Source: JACVRU01 sp040902725 (GTDB taxonomy: Bacteria; Actinomycetota; Thermoleophilia; Gaiellales; Gaiellaceae). From it: a DNA stretch of 29,369 nucleotides. The position numbers and the translations under genes are program-made. The DNA lies in assembly GCA_040902725.1 (NCBI GenBank), contig JBBDWU010000030.1, forward strand, positions 1 through 29,369, read 5' to 3'. The notes under the pieces are model-generated. The model was not told the DNA's origin, ran no database searches, and saw only the letters and a list, made by a program, of their open reading frames with translations. This document shows, one piece after another, positions 23,214-29,369 of the stretch (position 1 is the stretch's first letter; every line of letters begins with the position of its first letter).

Positions 23214-24893
23214 GTGCTCAAGAGGCTTCTCATCGTCGCGGTGCTCGCGGGCGTCCTCGCCGGTCCCGCGCAGCCTCAGTTCACCCAGGCCCTGCTGATG
23301 CCCGGCGTCGGCTACTCGCGCCAGGTGCACTTCACGGCTTACGGCCCGGTGGCGATCCACGTGATCACCGCGCCGCGGCCGACCGGTGCCTACGCGCTAA
23401 AGCCGGTGCTCTCCAACGGCGCCATCCTCGGGCGCGAGCGCGTCACCACCATGCAGCAGGCGCTCTCGGCCGAGTACACGGTCGCGGGCGTCAACGGCGA
23501 CCTCTTCGCGTGGGCGGACGGGAGGCCGAGCGGGATGCTCCTCCGCTCGGGCGTGATCGACCATGCGCCCCTGCCCGAGCGCTCGGCGATCGGCATCACC
23601 GCCGACGGGACGCTCAAGGTCGACCGCCTGCGCATGTTCGGCACCTGGCGCGGCGTCAGCCAGCGACGGCCGATGGAGATCAACAACCCGCCCGGGCCGA
23701 ACGGGGTCTCGCTGTACACGTCCGCCTGGGGCCCCGCGACCCCGCCCGGCCAGGGAACGCTCGAGGCGACGATCTACCCGCTGCCGCCGACGACCACGGG
23801 CGCCGACCTCGCCGGCCCCGTCATCCAGGTCACGCAGAACGGGAGCACGCCAATCCCGGCCGGGGGCGCCGTGATCGTCGCCCGCGGGACGGGGGCGCAG
23901 CGCTTCGCCGAGGAGGCGCCCGTCGGCACGAACGTGACCTTCCGCTTCCTGCTGAACCCCGACTGGCCGGCGGAAGGGGTCGTCGACGCAATCGGCGGCG
24001 GCCCCGTGCTCGTCCGCGACGGGAAGCCCGTCTTCCGGCACTTCGAGGGCTTCACCTCCGCCCAGCTGGCGCGGAACCCGCGCACGGGCGTCGGCCAGCT
24101 GGCGGACGGGCGCATCCTGCTCGTCGTCGTCGACGGCCGGCAGCGCGGCTACAGCGTCGGGATGACGAACTTCGAGCTCGCCCTGACGATGATGCGCCTC
24201 GGCGCCGTGACCGCATCGTCCCTCGACGCCGGCGGCTCGTCGACGATCGCGTTCGACGGGAAGCTGCTGAACCGCCCGTCCGACCGCGGTGGCGAGCGAG
24301 CCGTCTCCGAGTGTCTCTGCCTGCTCTACAACGGCATCTACGCACCGCCGGCGACCGAGGCCGTGCTCTCGCCGAACGGGGACGGCGTCGGCGAGGTCCA
24401 GGGGCTTGCCTACAAGGTGACGCGCGCCTCGACCGTCACCGTGTCGCTCGTCGGCCCCGACGGCCTCGCCAGGCAGGTCGAGACGGGTCCCAAGGAGCCC
24501 GGGCTCTACCAGTTCGACTGGACCGGAGCCGCCGAGCCGGAAGGGCGGTGGCGCTACGAGGTCCTGGCCGTCGACGAGGCCGGCGCCACCACGTCCGCCG
24601 CCCGCGAGTTCTCGCTGAACCGCACGGTCGCCGGCCTCTCGCTGCAGGTCAGGCAGCGGCCGCGCAACCTGACGGCGTCGTTCACGCTGGCCCGCGCCGC
24701 GCGGGTGACGTTGCGGCTCGAGACGCGGGCCGGCGCGGTCGTCGCGACGGCCGCGCGGAGGCAGCTCGCCGCCGGCCCGCAGACCGTCGTCTGGAAGGTC
24801 AAGGCCCGTGCCGGCCGCTACGTCCTGCGCGTGATCGCCCGCAACGAGCTCGGCAGCATGGACCTGACCCAACCCCTCTCGCTGCGCCGCTAG
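23214..24893 (+). CDS. Secreted phosphodiester glycosidase-like (NAGPA-type) protein with Ig-like tail
   Basis: This 559-aa protein starts with a signal peptide (MLKRLLIVAVLAGVLAGPAQP). The central domain (about 45-375) matches the NAGPA/DUF2233 family: VAGVNGDLFAW (NGxF motif), GGGPVLVRDGKP, RNPRTGVGQLADGRILLVVVDG and LDAGGSSTIAFDGKLLN. In that family these blocks form the active site of a phosphodiester glycosidase; the substrate here is unknown, possibly cell-wall or exopolysaccharide. The C-terminus contains LSPNGDGVGEVQGLAYKV and repeats like FlgD Ig-like domains (about 385-555), probably for surface contact. GTG 23214 is preceded by TAGCGT 12 nt upstream. The TAG stop forms the first half of the -10 element of the next gene. 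Confidence 0.83.
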   Translation: MLKRLLIVAVLAGVLAGPAQPQFTQALLMPGVGYSRQVHFTAYGPVAIHVITAPRPTGAYALKPVLSNGAILGRERVTTMQQALSAEYTVAGVNGDLFAWADGRPSGMLLRSGVIDHAPLPERSAIGITADGTLKVDRLRMFGTWRGVSQRRPMEINNPPGPNGVSLYTSAWGPATPPGQGTLEATIYPLPPTTTGADLAGPVIQVTQNGSTPIPAGGAVIVARGTGAQRFAEEAPVGTNVTFRFLLNPDWPAEGVVDAIGGGPVLVRDGKPVFRHFEGFTSAQLARNPRTGVGQLADGRILLVVVDGRQRGYSVGMTNFELALTMMRLGAVTASSLDAGGSSTIAFDGKLLNRPSDRGGERAVSECLCLLYNGIYAPPATEAVLSPNGDGVGEVQGLAYKVTRASTVTVSLVGPDGLARQVETGPKEPGLYQFDWTGAAEPEGRWRYEVLAVDEAGATTSAAREFSLNRTVAGLSLQVRQRPRNLTASFTLARAARVTLRLETRAGAVVATAARRQLAAGPQTVVWKVKARAGRYVLRVIARNELGSMDLTQPLSLRR

Positions 24894-24896
24894 CCT
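24891..24896 (+). promoter_or_regulatory. Putative -10 element (TAGCCT) of the dedA-like gene
   Basis: TAGCCT lies 6 nt before the GTG at 24903 and includes the TAG stop of the preceding gene. No clear -35 is present. Confidence 0.35.
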
Positions 24897-24902
24897 CCGC
24901 GG

Positions 24903-25565
24903 GTGGCCCAGCTCACCGACTTCCTCACGTCGGTCGTCGGGGACTACGGCCTCTACGCCGTCTTCGCCCTGATGCTGGTGGACGCCGTGCTACCGGCCGC
25001 GAGCGAGCTGGTGATGGTCTTCGGCGGCGCGATCGCCTCCGGCGCGCTCGCCTCGAACGTCGTCCTCTTCGGGACGGAGATCGAGTCCGGCTGGCCCGCC
25101 TTCGTCGGCATCGCGCTCGCGGGAACCGTCGGCTACGTGCTCGGGTCGATCGGCGGCTGGGCGATCGGCGCCTACGGCGGTCGCCCCTTCGTGGAGCGCC
25201 ACGGCCGGCTTCTGCACATGACCCCGGCGAGGATCGCCAAGGCCGATCGCTGGTTCGACCGCTACGACGAGGCCTTCGTGCTGATCGGACGAGTGCTCCC
25301 GCTCGTGCGTTCGTTCGTCGCCATCCCGGCCGGCCTCGGCCGCATGCCCCTGGGCCGCTACACGCTGCTCACGATTCCCGGTTCGGCGGCCTGGTGCTTC
25401 GGCCTCGCCGGCGCTGGCTGGGCGCTTGGCGCCCACTGGGAGGACTTCCACCACGCCTTCCGCTACGCGGAGTACGCGATTGCGGCCCTCATTCTGGCCG
25501 CGGTCGCCTGGTGGGCCTTCACTAGACTGGCTCGCCGTGGCCGGTCAGCGGATCCCGCTCGTTGA
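24903..25565 (+). CDS. DedA-family membrane protein
   Basis: DedA proteins are polytopic membrane proteins linked to lipid-carrier (undecaprenyl phosphate) or phospholipid flipping and to envelope integrity. The 220-aa sequence has the N-terminal re-entrant block DAVLPAASELVMVFGGAIA (27-45), the membrane span GIALAGTVGYVLGSIGGWAIG, and the signature RVLPLVRSFVAIPAGLGRMPLGRY with its conserved arginines. The C-terminal spans (AAWCFGLAGAGWALG and AIAALILAAVAWWAF) complete about five hydrophobic segments. GTG start with no ribosome site, probably leaderless. The next gene starts 29 nt before its stop. With the sugar-nucleotide genes downstream, a role in envelope polymer export is a reasonable inference. 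Confidence 0.87.
   Translation: MAQLTDFLTSVVGDYGLYAVFALMLVDAVLPAASELVMVFGGAIASGALASNVVLFGTEIESGWPAFVGIALAGTVGYVLGSIGGWAIGAYGGRPFVERHGRLLHMTPARIAKADRWFDRYDEAFVLIGRVLPLVRSFVAIPAGLGRMPLGRYTLLTIPGSAAWCFGLAGAGWALGAHWEDFHHAFRYAEYAIAALILAAVAWWAFTRLARRGRSADPAR
25523..25528 (+). promoter_or_regulatory. Putative -10 element (TAGACT) of the aminotransferase gene
   Basis: TAGACT lies 8 nt before the GTG at 25537, inside the dedA-like gene. Identical hexamers precede the cupin and UbiD genes. It may give a separate transcript for the aminotransferase-dehydratase pair. Confidence 0.3.
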
Positions 25566-26625
25566 CGTCAAGGCGCAGTACGCGCCGCTGATTCCCGAGC
25601 TCGAGCGCGCGTTCCGCGAGGTGCTCGACTCGGGCGAGTTCATCCTCGGCCCGAACGTGAAGGCGTTCGAGCAGGAGGCGGCGACCTACCTCGGCGTGCC
25701 CGAGACGATCGGCGTCGCCAACGGCACCGACGCGCTCGTGCTGGTGCTCGACGCGCTCGGCGTCGGCCCCGGCGACGAGGTGATCTGCCCGGCGTTCACG
25801 TTCTACGCGACCGCCGAGTCGATCGCCCGCCTCGGCGCGACACCGGTCTTTGCCGACATCGAGCCGCAGACGCTCAACCTCGACGCGGCCAGTGTGGCCG
25901 ATCGCGTGACCCCCCGCACGAAGGCGATCATGCCGGTGCACCTCTTCGGCCGGCCCGCGCAGCTCGACAAGCTCGCCGAGCTGGGGCTGCCGATCGTCGA
26001 GGACGCGGCGCAGGCCTTCGGCTCGCCCGGAGTGGCCCGCACCGGAATCGCCTCCACCTTCAGCTTCTACCCGACCAAGAACCTCTTCGCGCTCGGCGAC
26101 GGCGGGCTCGTCGCGGTGAACGACGCCGAGCTCGCCGAGCGGATCCGGATGCTCCGTTTCCACGGCTCGAAGGAGAAGGTCACGTTCGCCTACGTGGGCT
26201 ACAACTCGCGCCTCGACGAGGTGCACGCCGCCGCCCTGCGGATCTTCCTCGGCCGCCTCGACGAGTGGACGCGCCTCCGCCGCGAGGCGGCGGCCCGGTA
26301 CGCAGAGCTCGGCCTGGGCGAGGTCTGCGAGCTGCCGGCTGACGAGCCCGGCCACGTCTACCACATGTACGTCGTGCGGTCGGGGGAGCGCGACCGGCTA
26401 GCCGCGGCGCTGTGGGAGGACGGGATCGCCTCGGCCTCCTACTACGTCACGCCGACCCACCTCCAGCCCGCCATGCGCGAGTTCGGCGGCGCCGAGCTGC
26501 CCGAGACGGAGCGCGCGGCGGCCGAGAACCTGGCGCTGCCGCTCTGGGCCGGGATTCCGCTCTCCGTACAGGAGCGGGTGGTCGAGGTGGCGAAGAAGGC
26601 AGCACGGGTACAACCGGTTCCATGA
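25537..26625 (+). CDS. DegT/DnrJ/EryC1-family sugar aminotransferase
   Basis: This 362-aa PLP enzyme transfers an amino group to a keto-sugar nucleotide. It has the family start IPLVDVKAQYAPLIPEL, GPNVKAFEQEAATYLG, the cofactor region ANGTDALVLVLDALGVGPGDEVICPAFTF (split blocks), VEDAAQAFGS, and the PLP lysine K181 in SFYPTKNLFALGDGG. The GYNSRLDEVHAA motif follows. It overlaps the DedA gene by 29 nt and its stop overlaps the dehydratase ATG (ATGA), so it is coupled to the enzyme that makes its likely 4-keto substrate. PglE/WbpE-type amination of UDP-4-keto-6-deoxy-GlcNAc is the most likely reaction (inference from pairing). The C4 or C3 position cannot be decided. Confidence 0.9.
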   Translation: MAGQRIPLVDVKAQYAPLIPELERAFREVLDSGEFILGPNVKAFEQEAATYLGVPETIGVANGTDALVLVLDALGVGPGDEVICPAFTFYATAESIARLGATPVFADIEPQTLNLDAASVADRVTPRTKAIMPVHLFGRPAQLDKLAELGLPIVEDAAQAFGSPGVARTGIASTFSFYPTKNLFALGDGGLVAVNDAELAERIRMLRFHGSKEKVTFAYVGYNSRLDEVHAAALRIFLGRLDEWTRLRREAAARYAELGLGEVCELPADEPGHVYHMYVVRSGERDRLAAALWEDGIASASYYVTPTHLQPAMREFGGAELPETERAAAENLALPLWAGIPLSVQERVVEVAKKAARVQPVP

Positions 26626-28511
26626 CCTTCCCGATCACGCGTCATCGCCTCTGGCAGCTCGGCGTCGACGGCGTCCTCGTCGCCGCGGCGTGGTACCTGG
26701 CGTGGACCCTGCGCTTCGACCAGCTGCGGCTGCCGCGCTACTACGACCCGTACCTCGACTGGACGGCGGTCGGGCTCGTCGTCGGGCTCAAGCTCTCGGT
26801 CTTCGTCGCCTTCGGCTTCTACAACCGCTGGTGGCGCTACGTCTCGACGCGGGACATGTGGGGCGCCGCGCGTGGCGTGGTCGCCGCGTCGGTTCTGGTC
26901 TACCTCGTCTTCTACTTCGCCCCGATCAGCGCGGTGCGAATGCCCCGGACGGTCCCCGTGCTCGACCTGGTGTTCCTGCTCGCTTTCGTGGCCGCGTCGC
27001 GGATGCTGGCGCGGACGGTGATGGAGCGGCCTGCGCCGGGGCGCCTGATGGCCCGCGGGCGCGAGGTCGTCGTCGTCGGCGCGGGCGACGCGGGCCAGCT
27101 CGTTCTGCGAGAGCTGCAACGCAATCGGGGGCTCGGGTACACGCCGATCGGCCTCGTCGACGACGACCCGCGCAAGCGGAACATGCGCCTGCACGGCGTC
27201 CGCGTGCTCGGCACGAGCGACGACCTACCGCGCATCCTGCGCGAGAACAAGCCGGACGAGGTGCTGATCGCGATCCCCTCCGCCTCCGGCGACGAGCGCC
27301 GGCGCATCGTCGAGTCCGCGCAGGCGGCCGGCGTGGCGGTGAAGACCCTCCCCGGCATCCACGAGCTGATCTCCGGGGACGTCAACCTCGCCGTCCAGAT
27401 CCGCCCCGTGCAGGTCGAGGACGTGCTCGGGCGCGAGCCGGTCGAGGTCGACCTGCAGCTCGTCGCCTCCTACCTCGACGGCCAGACCGTGCTGCTCACC
27501 GGCGCCGGGGGCTCGATCGGCGCCGAGCTCAGCCGGCAGATCGCCCGGCTCGGGCCGGCGCGCATCGTCCTCGTCGAGAACTCGGAGGCCGCGCTGTTCG
27601 AGATCGAGCGGGAGCTCGTGGACGAGCGGGGCTACACGGCTGCCGTCCCCGTGCTCGGAGACGTCAAGGACCGCGCGAAGATGCGGCAGGTCTTCGAGAA
27701 GTACCGGCCCGGCGTCGTCTTCCACGCCGCCGCCTACAAGCACGTGGGGTTGCTCGAGGCGAACCCGCTCGAGTGCGTGCGCAACAACGTCGTCGCCACG
27801 CGCGTGATCGCCGAGGTGGCGGTGGAGTTCGGCGTCGGCCGCTTCGTGCTGGTCTCCTCCGACAAGGCGGCGAACCCGAAAAATCTGATGGGTCAGTCGA
27901 AGGCGATCTGCGAGTGGATCGTGGAGGCCTTCGGGCTGCGGGAGGACGTCGAGACGCGATTCGTGGCCGTCCGCTTCGGCAACGTGCTGGGCTCGTCCGG
28001 GAGCGTGATCCCGATCTTCCGCAAGCAGATCGAGCGCGGCGGCCCCGTTACCGTCACCCATCCCGAGATGACGCGGTTCTTCATGACCATCCCGGAGGCA
28101 GCGTCGCTCGTGGTGCAGGCGGGCGCGATGGACGGCGGGCGCGTGTTCGTGCTCGACATGGGCGAGCCGGTCAAGATCCTCGACCTGGCGCGGAACATGA
28201 TCCACCTCTCCGGCAAGGAGGACGTCCCCATCACCTACGTCGGCGTCCGGCCGGGGGAGAAGCTCCACGAGGAGCTGTGGAACGAGGGCGAGTCAGTCGT
28301 GGGAACGGCGCACCCGAAGATCATGGCCGCCACCCACGCTCCGATCGATCCCGTCTGGCTCGAGGAGGAGCTCAACGAGTTGGAGCGGCTTGCCGACGCG
28401 GGTGAGACGCTCCCGGTCGTGGCCCGGCTGGGCCAGGCCGTCCGCGGGCCGAAGCGACTGGCCGGGGCCGCCGAGACGACCCCGGCCCAGCCGACTCCTA
28501 CCGCTTCCTGA
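26622..28511 (+). CDS. Membrane-bound nucleotide-sugar 4,6-dehydratase, WbpM/CapD type
   Basis: This 629-aa protein has four hydrophobic N-terminal spans (about residues 10-125), a first Rossmann domain (VVVVGAGDAGQLVLREL, near 148), and an SDR dehydratase domain with GAGGSIG (294-300), FHAAAYKHVGLLEANP and VSSDKAANPKNLMGQSK. The usual SDR tyrosine is replaced by M423, with K427 retained, as in WbpM/PglF/CapD. RPGEKLHEELW near the C-terminus is also typical. The family converts UDP-GlcNAc to UDP-4-keto-6-deoxy-GlcNAc for surface glycans and protein glycosylation. It overlaps the aminotransferase by 4 nt. Its last 14 nt overlap the opposite PhoX-like gene. Confidence 0.92.
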   Translation: MTFPITRHRLWQLGVDGVLVAAAWYLAWTLRFDQLRLPRYYDPYLDWTAVGLVVGLKLSVFVAFGFYNRWWRYVSTRDMWGAARGVVAASVLVYLVFYFAPISAVRMPRTVPVLDLVFLLAFVAASRMLARTVMERPAPGRLMARGREVVVVGAGDAGQLVLRELQRNRGLGYTPIGLVDDDPRKRNMRLHGVRVLGTSDDLPRILRENKPDEVLIAIPSASGDERRRIVESAQAAGVAVKTLPGIHELISGDVNLAVQIRPVQVEDVLGREPVEVDLQLVASYLDGQTVLLTGAGGSIGAELSRQIARLGPARIVLVENSEAALFEIERELVDERGYTAAVPVLGDVKDRAKMRQVFEKYRPGVVFHAAAYKHVGLLEANPLECVRNNVVATRVIAEVAVEFGVGRFVLVSSDKAANPKNLMGQSKAICEWIVEAFGLREDVETRFVAVRFGNVLGSSGSVIPIFRKQIERGGPVTVTHPEMTRFFMTIPEAASLVVQAGAMDGGRVFVLDMGEPVKILDLARNMIHLSGKEDVPITYVGVRPGEKLHEELWNEGESVVGTAHPKIMAATHAPIDPVWLEEELNELERLADAGETLPVVARLGQAVRGPKRLAGAAETTPAQPTPTAS

Positions 28512-29369
28512 TCGCGACGACCGACGGTCGCGGCTTGCCGGGCGTACCGGTGCCGGCCGTCCTGTTGCCCCCTGGCCACCAGGAGCTGAACGTCTGGGGA
28601 TCGCTCGGGCTGGCCCCCGTCCGGTTCGGCGTCTCCTCCCCGGGGTGCTGGACGGCGAGGAAGAGCGTCTGCTCGGCCATGTTGAAAGCGGGCCCGGTGA
28701 GCTCGGCCTCGACCGGCCCGTTGGCGAACCGGAACGCCGTCATCGCGTTCGGCCCGCGCAGCGGCACGTAGAACATGGCGTTGTTCATGTGCCACTCGAA
28801 GCCCCGGCCGGCCCGGTTGAGGCTCGAGCTGGAGATGTCCGTGACGATCCAGAGCTCCCGGCTGGACGAGAAGGCGAGGTTGTCTGGGCTCGCGAAGCCC
28901 TTCTCCTGTCCGCCCTCGAGCAGGTCCACCCAGCGGAACGACGTGTCGTCGGGTTCGCTCGAGCCCTCCTGGAGCAGCCGGACGACGCCGTAGGCGGCCG
29001 GGTCGGCGGGGCGGCCGCGGGCGCTCGTGAGCGAGATCAACACGCGCGCGGTGCCCGGGATCACCTCGCAGTCCTCCGCCCGCGGGACGCGGAACTGGCG
29101 CAGGTTGCCGCCGTTCGCGGGGACGATGTTCGTCTCGATCCACTTCGTCGTGAAGGCGAGGGCCTCCGGATCGCGCATGTTCAGCGGGATCCACTCGCCG
29201 CTGCCCCGGTCGACGTTCGCGTCGTTCGCCTCCGGGAACCAGCGGGCCACGTAGAGCTGGCCCTCGGAGAGGAGCTTCATCCCGTCCGCGCGGGACATCC
29301 CCCGCTGCCAGCGCCCCGAGGAGACGAACTTGAAGAACATCCCGTCGGCCGCCGGCGCGTCGTCGCCCG
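28498..29369 (-). CDS. PhoX-like phosphatase (DUF839), C-terminal part (5' end outside window)
   Basis: The frame is open to the window edge, so the N-terminus and any export signal lie outside. The visible 290 residues have the PhoX/DUF839 pattern: a SPDNLAFSSSRELWIVTD block, NNAMFYVPLRGPNAMTAFRFANG, EAELTGPAFN and TLFLAVQHPGEETP, ending PRPSVVAIRKR. PhoX enzymes are exported, calcium/iron-dependent alkaline phosphatases with a beta-propeller fold. The visible ATG at 29340 is not the start, because similarity-type sequence (GDDAPAADGMFFKFVSSGRW, split by that Met) continues before it. It converges on the dehydratase with a 14-nt overlap. Confidence 0.85.
   Translation of the reverse strand, partial: GDDAPAADGMFFKFVSSGRWQRGMSRADGMKLLSEGQLYVARWFPEANDANVDRGSGEWIPLNMRDPEALAFTTKWIETNIVPANGGNLRQFRVPRAEDCEVIPGTARVLISLTSARGRPADPAAYGVVRLLQEGSSEPDDTSFRWVDLLEGGQEKGFASPDNLAFSSSRELWIVTDISSSSLNRAGRGFEWHMNNAMFYVPLRGPNAMTAFRFANGPVEAELTGPAFNMAEQTLFLAVQHPGEETPNRTGASPSDPQTFSSWWPGGNRTAGTGTPGKPRPSVVAIRKR

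Noticed and set aside
23397..24872. Long minus-strand open frame opposite the secreted glycosidase-like gene
   Set aside because: Composition is typical of antisense shadows, while the plus-strand protein has a signal peptide and family motifs.
26690..28405. Long second plus-strand frame inside the dehydratase gene
   Set aside because: Very Arg/Ala-rich, no domain; the dehydratase frame has all catalytic motifs.
1..29369. CRISPR arrays, tRNA, rRNA genes, or complete insertion sequences
   Set aside because: No regularly spaced repeats, cloverleaf-type or rRNA sequence, transposase or integrase motif was seen on either strand.

Overview
The window is GC-rich, densely packed bacterial chromosome. 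It combines a futalosine-type menaquinone pathway (MqnE, MqnA, MqnC, with UbiD- and UbiX-like decarboxylase partners), a menaquinol:cytochrome c reductase laid out as in Bacillus, and a zinc-ribbon/class III cyclase/ATPase/TPR protein. Together with many GTG starts this suggests a deep-branching actinobacterium, most likely Thermoleophilia (Gaiellales or Solirubrobacterales). The taxonomic call is inference from gene content; there is no rRNA in the window.

Layout. 1-1187 (+): the end of hemL, an unrecognised 175-aa protein with an apparent CTG start, and a 50-aa membrane protein. 1188-1546: a gene-poor gap holding a probable 18-codon leaderless ORF, a hairpin and a possible mobile-element trace. 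1547-3380 (+): a cupin and a UbiD-family decarboxylase. 3563-8245 (+): one compact operon, Rieske protein, cytochrome b6-like subunit, subunit IV-cytochrome c fusion, UbiX, UbiE/MenG and a long-chain polyprenyl diphosphate synthase. It makes both the quinol-oxidising complex and part of its quinone. 8256-16898 (mostly -): a glycosyltransferase island with four paralogous GT4-like proteins carrying different C-terminal modules (methyltransferase, two helical/TPR-like tails, a second GT copy), a fifth GT-like gene, a broken remnant, and one divergent gene for a Tat-exported protein of unknown function. 16958-19892 (+): mqnE-mqnA-mqnC. 19910-23152 (+): the cyclase/ATPase/TPR protein. 23214-24893 (+): a secreted phosphodiester-glycosidase-like protein. 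24903-28511 (+): DedA protein, DegT-family aminotransferase and a WbpM/CapD-type nucleotide-sugar 4,6-dehydratase. 28498-29369 (-): the C-terminal part of a PhoX-like phosphatase running off the window.

How the genes fit together. The two menaquinone blocks would be nearly contiguous without the GT island, so the island looks inserted or expanded inside a quinone/respiration locus. The dehydratase and aminotransferase could supply an amino-deoxy sugar nucleotide to surface-glycan enzymes such as those in the island (inference). The most interesting unexplained unit is the GT array with its Tat-exported partner. A recurring sequence pattern is a TANNNT hexamer 6-8 nt before the start codon of many first-in-unit genes, which suggests leaderless transcription.
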